Shown one piece after another: positions 25,485 through 37,500 of a stretch of DNA of 64,000 bases. The stretch covers positions 79,468,124-79,532,123 of the forward strand of contig CM049308.1 in assembly GCA_026874595.1 (NCBI GenBank), written 5' to 3'. Numbering within the stretch: position 1 is the stretch's first letter; each line of letters opens with the position of its first letter. Under the pieces are notes generated by a model. That model saw nothing but the letters and a program-made list of their open reading frames with translations, did not search any database and was not told the origin of the DNA. The stretch comes from Sipunculus nudus. Taxonomy: Eukaryota; Annelida; Sipuncula; Golfingiida; Sipunculidae. The position numbers and the translations under genes were made by a program.

Positions 25485-28400
25485 TCTTTTCCTTAAGCAT
25501 GAGCCTGATCAAGACTAAGCTTATTCCTTATTTAAATATTGTCATTTTTTTTATTTTAAATGTGCCTAAGATAACAGGCAAAAAGGGTTCACATTTTGAA
25601 TTTACCAAACCCTGGTAGGGGACACTCTGTCAATCAACCTGTCAATCAGCCTGTCAACCCACTCCCCCCCCCCCCCCCCCCATGTTAAAAATGTAAGTGT
25701 GCTAAATTGCTAATTACAAATATGGCTTGTGCTAATTTGCTTTCTGACTTGAATAGCCCTGTCATGCTAATGACAGGCCATTGAGCTGTTCATAATAAAT
25801 AATGAAATTAATACAAATGGTGTTCCCTTAGTCCAAAGTATACACTGCCGCTGCTGAATGGCCTTTACCAATTTAAAAGAAAAACACTACCCAAAACACA
25901 GCCAGGTACAGCAAAGGAGAATCCCCAGGTTAAATATTTAGCAGAATTCTATTTCACCAGCTGTCATCTGAACATGGATCCATTAAAGAACTTGATATTT
26001 CTGTTGCTAAATGACATTTGTTGTTGCTACCAAGAGTAATCATGCAGAAAGCATTCTAACTCAGTAGGGGCTTTACTTGAAATTCAACGTGTAACATCAT
26101 TAGAGATCTTATATGCCCAATAAATATTTCCGTAAATTCCTCTATTTTATGTCTGACAAAGAATAGGAAAGTAGGTTAATATTGTAAATTTTATAAAACA
26201 AACCCCAATAATTTAGCCAGGATTTATTTTAGACAGGAGGCACAGTGGTGGTCCCTCTGTATTGAATTTAAAATCAACATTCTGAAAGTATTTTCATATT
26301 TAACCACCAATGTAAATAAAACAGCTTAAACCTGGTAATAAAATGATCAGCACATTTTTGCCCAATTTCCAATTGCAATTTCAATTGAGCAAATGCCATG
26401 TCAGCTGACACACAACATATTCATGAGCACACAGGGTTTGATACCACCATGACTATAATTATGTGGCCTTTCATTGGCTCAAAAGTTAATTTCTCATCTG
26501 CATGGCCGAATAGCCAAAGACATGATAGCTCACTAATATTCTTCTGAATATTGCTCACTATTACCATGCATAAAGCTGCCTATAAATGAGACAAATTATC
26601 CAGTTTCTAGAGATTACAGGTGGTAACAAGACATCTCAAATAAGTTCTCTCCAAAGAGGAGGGTTATATTCAATTTTAATTAACAGGGACGCACTGCTTA
26701 ATTCTCTAAAAGAACATTTTTTAATAATGTGGCATTTTCTATATCCCCTATACTAAAGTCTGAGTCACCCAACCAATTTCAAAATTTCAAGGTGCATTCA
26801 TCTGGTTCATGAGTATATTAAAACATTGTCTTGAAAAAGATGCTCTTGAGGCAACCAATCCCCTAAACAGCACCAAATGACATTTCATCAAACAAGTTTC
26901 AACATGAAAGGTATAATTCCAGTGAAGGCTTAAATGAGTCTGATACTTTAAATATTTAACTAACATGGCATTAAACAGAACTTTGGCTTGTTTCTTTGAA
27001 GAGTACAGTGACAGCTCACACAACATTAAAGATTACCACAATTGCTTAGAAATCATTTCAAATCTGATGGAAGAGTCCTAATAACAATCTGTCTATGTTT
27101 GAACAATAAATCCTACAAATGGGGTGACCATATTCATGTTTAAAGTTTTTTTAATAAAGCAATATTAAGACTGTGGATTTGTTTACCTTTATGAAAAAGG
27201 AACACACAAAGGTGTGCAAATTTCCAGGGAGCCTTAAAAACAATCAAAGGCATTCAAATATTTTAAAGTTTCTTTCTGGGACATTTATCTTTAGAAGATC
27301 AAACCTGTAGTTCTAGATGCCTGAAATGTTGAAAAAAATACTAACATGGCACAGAGTGCTGTCATTAACAAAAAGCTAGTCTACCGCAACTGATATTGAT
27401 AAGAACAACCAGACTTTGCTAACAACCTGTCATGTTCTTTGTAACTGTTTATTCAAGTAATGGAAGTATTGCATTTACTGATAATGACATTCATTCAGTT
27501 ATGAACGATTTATCTGCCAAGGCTTTCATTCATCCCTCTGGGACAATCGATTTTTTAATTTGTAACTTTGTACTTGATGACATTTGTGGTCTTTTTGTGA
27601 GTACAAAATTAAGTTTTAAAAGTCCAATCCCATTAGCAGACTAGAACTTGATTGTGTGTGCATTTGTCCTTGAAGACCTTTGTAAGCTATGCAACTTAGA
27701 ACTCGTTCTACTTGTCATATGTTATATATATATATATAGTAGTGACAATAGACCTGGGTTCAATTTAGATTTTTTAATTTCAACTGTATTCTCAAGGTAT
27801 ATGAACCTTACATTCCAGTTCAATTCAATGAGCTTTGCATGCTATCAAATTTAATCCATTCAAATAGTTTTAATCCATCTTTCAAATAAAAATAATTAGC
27901 TCTGTGTCTGAGAATATTGATGTACATAAAACAGTGAAGGTACATTTCATTCCCTAGCTTTTGTTTGATTGGTCAATTCTATCATATTTTTAGCCAACAT
28001 GGTTGAAGAAAGAGCTATAAATAGTGTAAAAAAGGATCTACATCCTACTTCTACTTCATATCACTGCTACACATCTCATGAATGCTTTTCTCACTGATAC
28101 ATCTGGATGAGAGCTTTTATATTATTGCTTTTAAAGCTTGAGCCTGTTGAACATGAAAACCCACAGCATATCAACAGGTGGTGTTGAACAAAGGATGTGA
28201 CAGGGTATTTTTTTTATTTTATTCAAGGACCGTGCAAACTGTTGGATTTATGAGGAGATTCACCCAGAGCAAGCCAGCAGATATTCACACTAAGGTATGG
28301 TTTATGTGTTTAAATATACCCAAGAAACCATGACAGTGGCTGAAATTAGTTAGATACACATACAGTGTAAAACAGTGCTTTTCTGCCCATACAAAATTAC

Positions 28401-30239
28401 ATAAAACTGACTGAGGGTTATGTTATGATGCACTTGCAGTTTTCCCTTGATCTAGTATATCTCATATTATTTGCCTTAAATTGTAATAAAATTACTCATT
28501 AATTAATGTTTTACTTCCTTTAGTGTTTGAAAATATCACTGTAAAACTCATTGTAAGCATTTCTGATTCAAAGACATGGGCATGAATAATATGGTAGATC
28601 TCTTTTGTTTCTATCATCATATATAGTACAATAAGGATGTTTGAACCTGAGATGTAAACTGTGTATGGTCTCATATCATATCATTACCCAACAGAGCTTC
28701 CATTGCATGCTGATCATCTAAAGAAAGCACCTGGGAAAGATCACCAATTTACAGTAAACATGCAAAGGAAACATATACTTGTTCCAGTTTAAATCAACCT
28801 TTAAATTTTTGTATTTCCAAAGCTAACTAGTGTATCAATTTGCTGAAAACTGCATGTATACCAAGCATATATATCAAGACTGATTTTTTAATATCATATT
28901 AAGGTTAGGATAACTGCATTTGGCTCTGTGACTTCAATTGTGAATTTAATCAGAAACATGGCTGGGATTATATTATATTTGCCAATGTAACAATAAAACT
29001 GACCTTCTAAAATTCTATACAATAAATGATACAACAAAAAAGATGAAAATTCATCAAACATTGGCTGTTAAATATCACAAAAAGAAATAATCTCAAATAA
29101 AATGCAACATTGTCATTTATGATATATTGATAGAATATGTAGACCTACTGCACTTAATTAATTCCTAAGAACAACATAAAATCACCCCCTGAATCTATGA
29201 TGATTTGAGGATAAAAATATAAAAAGTATTTACCTCTGAAAAAAAAATATGAAAAATAAATCTTTCTGCAAAAAAAGTATGCTACTTTTGAAAAAGTATA
29301 GAGTGGCAGCACTGTCATTTGAAATAAAAAAGTAAAACAGTTTTGAAACCCATTCACATCTGTAGGTGATAATTTTATAAAACTAAACATGAATGAGTCC
29401 ACATGAAAATCTACATTTAATTCTTGGTAACTAATATTTTATCTACTGTCTTACAGGAATCAAAATGAGGCAATCTAACGTAACATAAAGACTTGAAAAC
29501 AGTGATTCTATACAGGATAACTGGTTCTCCTTTTGTGTGGTTTCCCTTACAGATATGTGAAGTTTTATATAAATTTATAAAGCAAATAAATGCTACTAAC
29601 TCTAGTGAAGTTCAGGTTATACATACCATTAATTCAACATTTATTACATAATTTTCTTGAGAATAACTGTGATTACTGAAAGCAATTTTCAGAAATTTAA
29701 AGAAAACATTTTTGCTTGTGTAGATTCACTTATAGAGATGTGAAATCTTAGAATTTTTAAGCTAAATAATGCTACTCATTCTAGTAAAGTCAAGATTATA
29801 CATACAATTTAATTAACAAACATTACATCACTTTCTTTAGTATAACCTGGATTTTGAGAAATTAAAGAAAAATGATTTCTCTTGGTTTTTACTTATATCT
29901 AGAGATATATAAAATTTTACCTTTATACAGAGCTCTAATTAATGCTCCTGGCTGGATGAAAAGTCCGGATAATACATACAACTAATTCAACATATATTAC
30001 ATCACTTAATTTAAAAATGTTGGGGAAATGTAATCAGAATTTGATAAATTGAAAAAAAATATATTTCTTTTGTGTGGTTTCACTTGCATACATAAATCTT
30101 AAATAATAAGTTGCTAAATATTGCTTGGAATGGAAATGATAACATTTTATCTAAAATTTATAATATATATGTAACATCAATGGTAGCTTAAATGCGGGTT
30201 CAATACAATAGGAATCCCTAAATTTCCAGTTAAACAAAT
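25485..30239. other. Upstream flank of the ARHGAP11A-like gene, no gene seen
   Basis: These 4.7 kb are AT-rich and hold few recognisable repeats. A C run is at about 25664-25681, and a TA-repeat at about 27723-27736. Two consecutive in-frame open stretches at 27432-27854 separated by one stop show no domain or splice logic. Because it is poor in repeats and lies just upstream of the gene, it could contain regulatory sequence, but I cannot point to specific elements. Confidence 0.35.
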
Positions 30240-30873
30240 AAAACGGTGCGGTCAGCTGATCAACAAAACGACAGATGTTGGCTTCACAGTGATGGCTAGG
30301 GGAGACAGCGTCGCGCGTCTTTTGTGAAAATCACATTTGTACAACAACGTCACGGTAAACAGATTTACATACCCAGCGATTCGTGTCAGTACCCTGTCCA
30401 GACAACCTTGCAGACGAATTTTCAATGCAGATCTTCTGTTCTTTCTTTCATAATTAATGGCCGTTAGACGCTTTCAATTTTAGAGCGTTCTACCACCTGT
30501 TTATGCCATGTTTGTTGTGCACCTGTCAGTCGAGTCGACCGGCCTTGACCCTTCACCTTATTATTGTTAATTTAATAACAACTTCAGTGAATCGCACATA
30601 AAATAATATAGATTGAATAGTTTTCTAATATTTATGATTCAGAAAGCATTTGGGATGACGTATCAGGGTATATCATGTTCTGATATTTGATTTATATTAT
30701 TTTCATATTTTACGACAATCAACCTAGCCTTCAATGGACCAATGAAAAGTCTTGTTACATATGCGCCACCAAATTCAAACTCTGACATCTTCAACCAGTC
30801 AACACATCGAGAGCATGGGGCGGCTGTGAGGTCTTCGATGTAGGTTTGATTTTAAAGAAACCACAAATTAATC
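30240..30873 (+). promoter_or_regulatory. Putative promoter and 5' leader of the ARHGAP11A-like gene
   Basis: This stretch is visibly richer in CpG than its surroundings (for example GTCGCGCGTC near 30310). It holds CRE-like half-sites (ACGTCA at 30347, TGACG at 30656), an inverted E2F-like GCGCC at 30763, a CCAAT box at 30739-30743, and TTCAAA at 30774-30779, the reverse of the CHR core TTTGAA. CCAAT plus CHR is the known arrangement of cell-cycle genes, and vertebrate ARHGAP11A is G2/M-expressed. The transcription start cannot be placed from sequence alone. Confidence 0.4.
30815..30843 (+). promoter_or_regulatory. Two minimal upstream ORFs, including a start-stop
   Basis: Upstream of the main ATG lie ATG-GGG-CGG-CTG-TGA at 30815-30829 and the bare start-stop ATG-TAG at 30838-30843. 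If the transcript begins upstream of 30815, both are in the leader and could reduce or gate initiation at 30874, only 30 nt downstream of the start-stop. Confidence 0.35.
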
Positions 30874-31002
30874 ATGAAAAACATATTAGATATCGAAGAC
30901 CTCCCAGCTCTGCGGGCACTGGTCATCCAGGATTTAAAAGAAATGGGAATTAAAGTGCCAAAAGCTAAAAAGAACAAGAAAGATGGGAAGGATGATTTCA
31001 CG
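30874..31002 (+). CDS. ARHGAP11A: ARHGAP11A-like exon 1 (N-terminus)
   Basis: This encodes residues 1-43, ending in DDFT, with a lysine-rich stretch at about residues 27-39. LKEMGIKVPK resembles the short GIKVK stretch near the vertebrate N-terminus. The donor is ACG|GTAAGT at 31003 and the intron is phase 0. The ATG follows in-frame stops TAG 30841, TGA 30847 and TAA 30853, so no longer N-terminus is possible without an extra upstream exon. Confidence 0.85.
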
Positions 31003-31559
31003 GTAAGTTCAGCTTTCAATCTTGTGCCAGTTCAGGCAGTTGTGGACTGACCAGGCTGCTGACAGCGATCCCGATGCACGCTGATTAACCCCTTTGTGGC
31101 TTCACTGTTCGAAGCCATCCTTCCAATGTTCATCTATTAACCCTTTGTCTTTCAGGATCGCATTATCAATAATGTTCAAACTTGCAAGCAATTTTTTTTA
31201 TCCATAACCCTATAATAAGCCGCTATATTTTTAAATTAAATGATTAAAATAATATTTACTTAAGTCGATATAAATTATCAGATATATTATATCAATCATA
31301 ATCAACATCCTGCACTTTTAGAATTAACTATTTTAAATATTTGATTTTAAATTACTGAGGCTGACAGTATAAGGCATGTGACTTTGGAATAATTAAATTG
31401 GGTAGATTCTGCCAGGAAAACCAGGGGTTTGAGTGTTTGGCCTTTAAAAGTTAAAGGGTTTAATGAAAAGATTGCAATGAAAACTTGCACATAATGAATT
31501 ATTTTTTCACAGGGTTCATGTTTAGAGCAGCTGATAGCCACCCTGATATGGATCATGTG

Positions 31560-31595
<36 letters not shown>

Positions 31596-34500
31596 ATCAT
31601 TATATGTGTGTGTGTGTCATTGTGTGTTCAGCAGGTATAGGAAGGTGGTGGCTTCATTTGTTTTCTATCACCTCTGTCTCTGGCTTTGCTAATCTGTAAC
31701 TAGTATAAGAGTATAATCACTTATAGTTCTCTTATGAAATAAAATAAGTCAGATTTTGCTCCCTATATGTTACTTCCACATCAACCTTTTATGACATTAA
31801 GATTGTTTTATTGTGGCCATGTATCTGTTGTTAGAAAGAAGGATACCAGCCCGGCAAGGAGTGCCCAGAGGTTGTGTTGTTACATTTCATTTTGGCTGAC
31901 AGCTCACCGGCCCAGCAAACTGTACATCACACTGCCAGCACAGGGCCGTTGTGTTTTGTGTGTGATGATACATCAGTGGATGTTATGCAAAACCTTGAAA
32001 ATGAGGATTACCTGAATAAAAGTAAAGGATTGCCTACTAAAAGCTCCCTGTTCCTCTTGTTCAGTTTCAGGAAATGTTGGCTGGGCAATAATGCCTGATG
32101 ACTTAGCACTGATGTATATTATTTCATATACCAGTATCCATTTCCTGCACAAGAGAGGTTGCCCTGAATTAGATTATATTTAGCAATGTTGCCCTAATTT
32201 GTAATATTACCATACCATTATTTTTTTTTCTGCAGGATGCTGACCTTGCAGACCAGTCAGTGTTTGGGAATAGTCTTCAAAGCAGCTCCTGTGTTTATGT
32301 TGATCAGTGTGGATATGTTCCCAGGTAAGCAAACTTGTGGATCTTGAGCAGACTGTTTCTGCTTGAAGTCTTGGACTGTAACAGTAAAGTTATACCAGTG
32401 CTTCAATACATCACAGTATCTTCAAAGTCAGATATTACATCAATATTTTCCCATCTATAGATGTTCCAGTATCATTATGTCAACAATATTTGTTCAGAAA
32501 GATTATATGGAAAGCAGTTCTCCACATTAAATAATGGTCTCTCAGTGGTGAAAAGGTAATTAGGGGAAACAGCTTAGGTCAGGAGCAAGGTGGACTACAT
32601 CTGTCAGCTGATTATTCAGAAAAAACACTGATGCATGATTTCGGGTTAGTGCTAGCTAATCACCTACCTTTTCTATAGATTTTTTTTTTTGCAACTTCTG
32701 GTTGTTGACTCTGTGCACATATTAATGAACTGTAGGTAATTCCTGTTTGGAAAAGTATTATAAAGCCCCTGTAATGGGTATATGAGTTTCTTAATCTACA
32801 AGCTGTTAGGAAACACTAAACTCGGTACATGCGCCAGTGTTGACAAACAGAAAAACCATTTAACCTAAGGTGGTCAGTTGCATATGTGCAGTAGTTGATA
32901 GGGAACAAGTTGCAAAATGCCCTTTGCAAAACTTGTTAATCTGCTAGATGTCCTTGTTGAAGATGTTTGGCTTACTTTGACGCTATATTTCTTTCTGAGT
33001 TATGTTTTTGTGTACTACAGGTATATTTGAAATTGTATGATGGTTTTTATTTCAGATTTTTGGTTCAGGCAACTAGGGCGATGGAAAACCACTTGAAGGA
33101 CGAAGGCATATTTCGTAAAGCTGGGTCTATATCAAGACAGAAGGAACTAAAGGTATTTTATCTGACGTCATTTTTTTCATGTCATTGTTTGTTGGCCGGT
33201 GACTCTCCTTACTCTAGGTATATGGCAGCAAAAATTACATGGTTCCATCCCAAGTATGTCTCTTGTGAGCTCTTATTGACAGCTACCACACTGACCACAT
33301 AATTCCTGCTGAACTCATCCAGTTACCTCTGTTCACCAAACTGTTTCCTCAATCATGGTCATGCCCTCAGTTACACCTTTATTATCATACCTGCAGTGGT
33401 TTCTGTGTAGTTTGTGTGTATAGTTCTCTATTTATTTGAATGTGTTACATGAGTAGTCCTCCAGAATTAACTAAAAGTAGTCAATGCATCCTGCAAATTG
33501 TTAATTGCTTAATTTATGGAAAATAGAACAATTCTTTGTAACTCTATGCTGTACTTAGTCCTGCTGATAATTCTGCTACATGTAATGCTCTGTATTTATC
33601 ATATGTTAATATATTTAGTATAGCTGAGAGAACTATGGCTGCAGTTGGAATCAAATAAACCCAGTGAAAGTGTCATAGTTCATTTTACATTGATTCATTG
33701 TTTGATAATATGTATAATTATTTTCATGGTGGTAAAATAAAGGCAGATAAATATTTGCATAGGATGTTGTAATGCATTAAACTGTGATAAAGAAAACATA
33801 TTCAAGTATATTGGAAATTACATGTTTGTGTCTTCTTTCTTTTTACAGCACAAGTTAGAGGACGGATGTGAATTAAATGAGGCTTCAGTCCTGGATGTGG
33901 CCGCTTTGATCAAACAGTTTTTCCGAGAGCTACCAGAGTCTGCGTTTTCTTCACATTTACAAGACACATTCCTTAAATGTGTGTCGCTGGAGTGTCCAAG
34001 CAAACAAACTGAAGCAGTTCTGTTGCTGTGTCTGCTTTTGCCTTGCAGCCATTTAAGCACACTGCGTTATATCATGTTATTTTTTGCAAAAGTTGTCTCA
34101 GATTCAGAACACAATAAGATGGATTCGTATAACTTAGCTGTGTGCCTGGCTCCCAGCTTAATGTGGGTGTGCCGTAAAAACGAAAAAGCCAAAGATGTAG
34201 CGAAAGATTTTGACGAAAAGAACACGCAACGTGTGGCGGTAATACAAACTTTGATCTCAAATGCTGCCGATGTTGGTATGGTAAATGAAAGTCTATGTAG
34301 AAAGGTGGTACAGATGGGGACGTATTTTCCTTCAGATAACGAACTTGAAAAAAGCTGTGATGCTCATGATGAGAGTAAAACCAAAAAGAAGAAACGAAGG
34401 AGTGGCTCATTACAAGGTGAGAATCCATTTTGTCAGAGATACTGGGAATTCATTTTGGCAAGGTATTGTTATGATAGGTCAGGGTTGGGTTTTATCTGGA

Positions 34501-37500
34501 TAAAATTGTTTAATCCAGGACAATGGATAAAACTAGGTTTTATCCGGTTTTATCCAGTTTTATCTGGATAATAGAGGATTAAACTGGATCAAACTAAGAA
34601 TCGCCTTGTAAGATTTAATAAAATTAACATAAATGCTTATCTGGATAAACAGGTTCAGAAGGTTTATTGATATATTTACAGTATTTAAGTTCGTATCCAA
34701 TCGGCAATTTACTCTAGGTTCATGTTTCACTGTTGCCAGCACTCAGCAGCCACTGTAACTTATGCTCAACACACCAGAATGAGCAGCAGTCCATTTGCTT
34801 TAATGTAACTCTTCTGACTAGTGGTCAATTTCTCAATAGGATGTATCATCTTTATAGCATCATCCTCAGCCATCAAATATTTACTTATAAGTCACAGGAC
34901 AAGCTTACAGGGTGACTCTGCAGCCCAATTGTCAACAACTTATAGAGTCTCGTGGAGGAGGATGCCTGAAGGACTTTGATCCAATGGAGGTTTCTCCTCT
35001 CAGACTGTCATAACTGGCTGGCTGTCAAATGGTAGCCCACTATTGCTGCTTGTGTAAAAAAGCCTTAAATTACCAGTTGCAAAAAGACAATCACCTTTCT
35101 ACCACACATTCAGAGAAACAAACTTGGGCAAGATAGCTTTTAAGCATTTTATCATTTGCGTCTGAGAGGTCCTCCCCTCACAATTATGGGCAGATGATAT
35201 CACTGTATATCTTAAGTCATTTATGCAATATATGACTGGATTATGTGCATTTCTCTCAGATGTAAGAATTCATATTTATCTGTGAATATATGATATTCTA
35301 TGGTACTACTGATTGTTTAACTAAACGTGTGAACTGCAGTTGTTTAGCTGTTATATAGTGTAATGTACAAAATAGGTGATAATGTTTTAACAAGTCACAC
35401 TCTGCCTGACCTCTCTAAAGAAGAGAAATAATTTCAAGATTCCAAATTATTATTAAATTCGTCATGGCATCCCTATCTGAGACAAAAAAATGTGTTTTAA
35501 GTATTAATATTTGGTCACATAATAATTCAGTAAGCTAGACACAAATGTTTCTTATTATATTGTATTATTGTACAGTAAAAAGCTTAAACTTAATAAAATG
35601 TCTACTTCACAGACAGTATACACCCAAGCTTCAGATAAAACTGGATAAAACCTGTTTTATCCAAACCGGATTAATCTGGATTTATCCAGTGGATTAAACT
35701 GACTGCGGATAAAACTGCCAACCCTGGTCAGTGTGCGTTTTGTGCAGAGAATAAAATTTGGTGTTGTTATTGCACATCATGTTATTTATGCATGTTTATT
35801 AATTAAGGCTTTTTAATATGACTGATTAAAGACAGATGTGTCCCTTTGTGATCATGTCACCCTTATTTTACTCCAGTAATGTAAAAGCAAAGAACTGAAA
35901 GTGAATGTGGCTTTGATCGGCATCACTGGAGATACATCAAGACATCCAGATCTATAAATCAGTAAATCTTGGGAAGCATCAGTTTATTATCAAGAATGTA
36001 CTTTGATAGCTATGGTTTCAGCCCACAAAATCTGATGGTTTGAGATAAATCTGCATTTTGTCCTCATTATGACGTAAGATTGTCAAGAATTTTATTAAGA
36101 CAGTGACACTATTGGCAGTAGTTGTGTTAGGCCAAAAAAAATAAAAGGTGTGGTTCTCAGGCACCGCCCGCATCAATTTTTAACCCCCGCATCAAAAATT
36201 TTGATTTTTATCTTTCAAGTAGATAAATAATACAATTTATGTAGTGCTTTTACCTGTTTAGCAAAAAAAATTGTTATTTTAATGCTTTTCACTGATCATA
36301 TGACATTTTAACGGAGCATTCAAAAAAGGTCAAAAATAAAATACTGCCCGCCCGCACCGATTTCTGAAAAAAGTGCCTGAGAACCATACCTTATTTTTTT
36401 TTGGCCTTATAAGATCTGTGTATTTTAGTGTTTTGACATATTTCAGGTTTAATGAATAACATCAGTAACAGCTTCTCTAAATGGAGGAACAAGGACAAGA
36501 GCCATAACTCTAGCAGCCTGAGCGAGCGGTCCACGATCAGCATCGCCAGCACGTCCTCCGCCGGCAGCGCTTCGTCAGACACACTCTGTCCGACAAACAT
36601 TCTCCTTCACCACGCGGATGCTACTCCCAAGGTCATGAGAAAGAGGAAAGCTTCCATGGAGATGCATCCATTCTCAGCAACCAAAAAGTGAGCAGTGACC
36701 TGCCATTCTGCTATTTAATATAGATAAAGATAGGCCATGGTGAACCTACCCTCCTCAGCCGTGGTTATACACTGCAGTGGTCCCAGACTTCCTTTCATGT
36801 AAATTGTTAACACTGCTTTGTATGGCAAGGTTCTCTGGGCATGACCACCAGGGTGGGCCAGAGTAAAGTATTGTAATCAGACCATTGAGTGTGTGATGTT
36901 GCATTGTGTATCAGCTCAAATTTTAAACATGCAACACCCACTCTCAGTGGCCTGATTACACCAGTTCTGGCGCAGAGCCAAGAATCAGACCAACGAGAGC
37001 AGCGGCTGCACGTAAGGATGTATGGGATGACTGCAGTGTAAAACTGCTACTTGAGGAGTGTACATTACAATTGTCTACACCCATTCTATTAGAATGACAC
37101 CCCAAGGGGACAATTCTGATGTTAGAAACACCAGTTTCTGAATGTGCATCACTATATTTCATTTGGATTCCATGTCTGTGTATTCTTTTTAAGATATACT
37201 TCTGTCTCATTACCCCCACCAAGCAGGTTATGTATCAACCTCGTCAGTTTGTTAGCTTCTAGTCTCTCAGCAGGATTACACAAAACTACTAAAATGAATT
37301 ACATTAAATGTTCACTGTTAAGGGCTGGGGCATAGGTCAGGGAAGACCCTGTTAAATCTTAGCATAGATTAGGATAAAGGGACGGATAATGAGGATTGTT
37401 TTGCTGCAGTGGGGGAATGTCTATTGACTGTATATCTGTTTTCATATAAAACAACTGTGCAGTACTTTATTCTGCATGATGTATAATGTGTCATTGATAC

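Noticed and set aside
27432-27854. Two consecutive open frames in one frame, with a weak internal similarity (FVLDDICGLF and FVLEDLCKLC)
   Set aside because: They are split by a stop, have no domain or splice sites, and the length is expected by chance in a 64-kb window.
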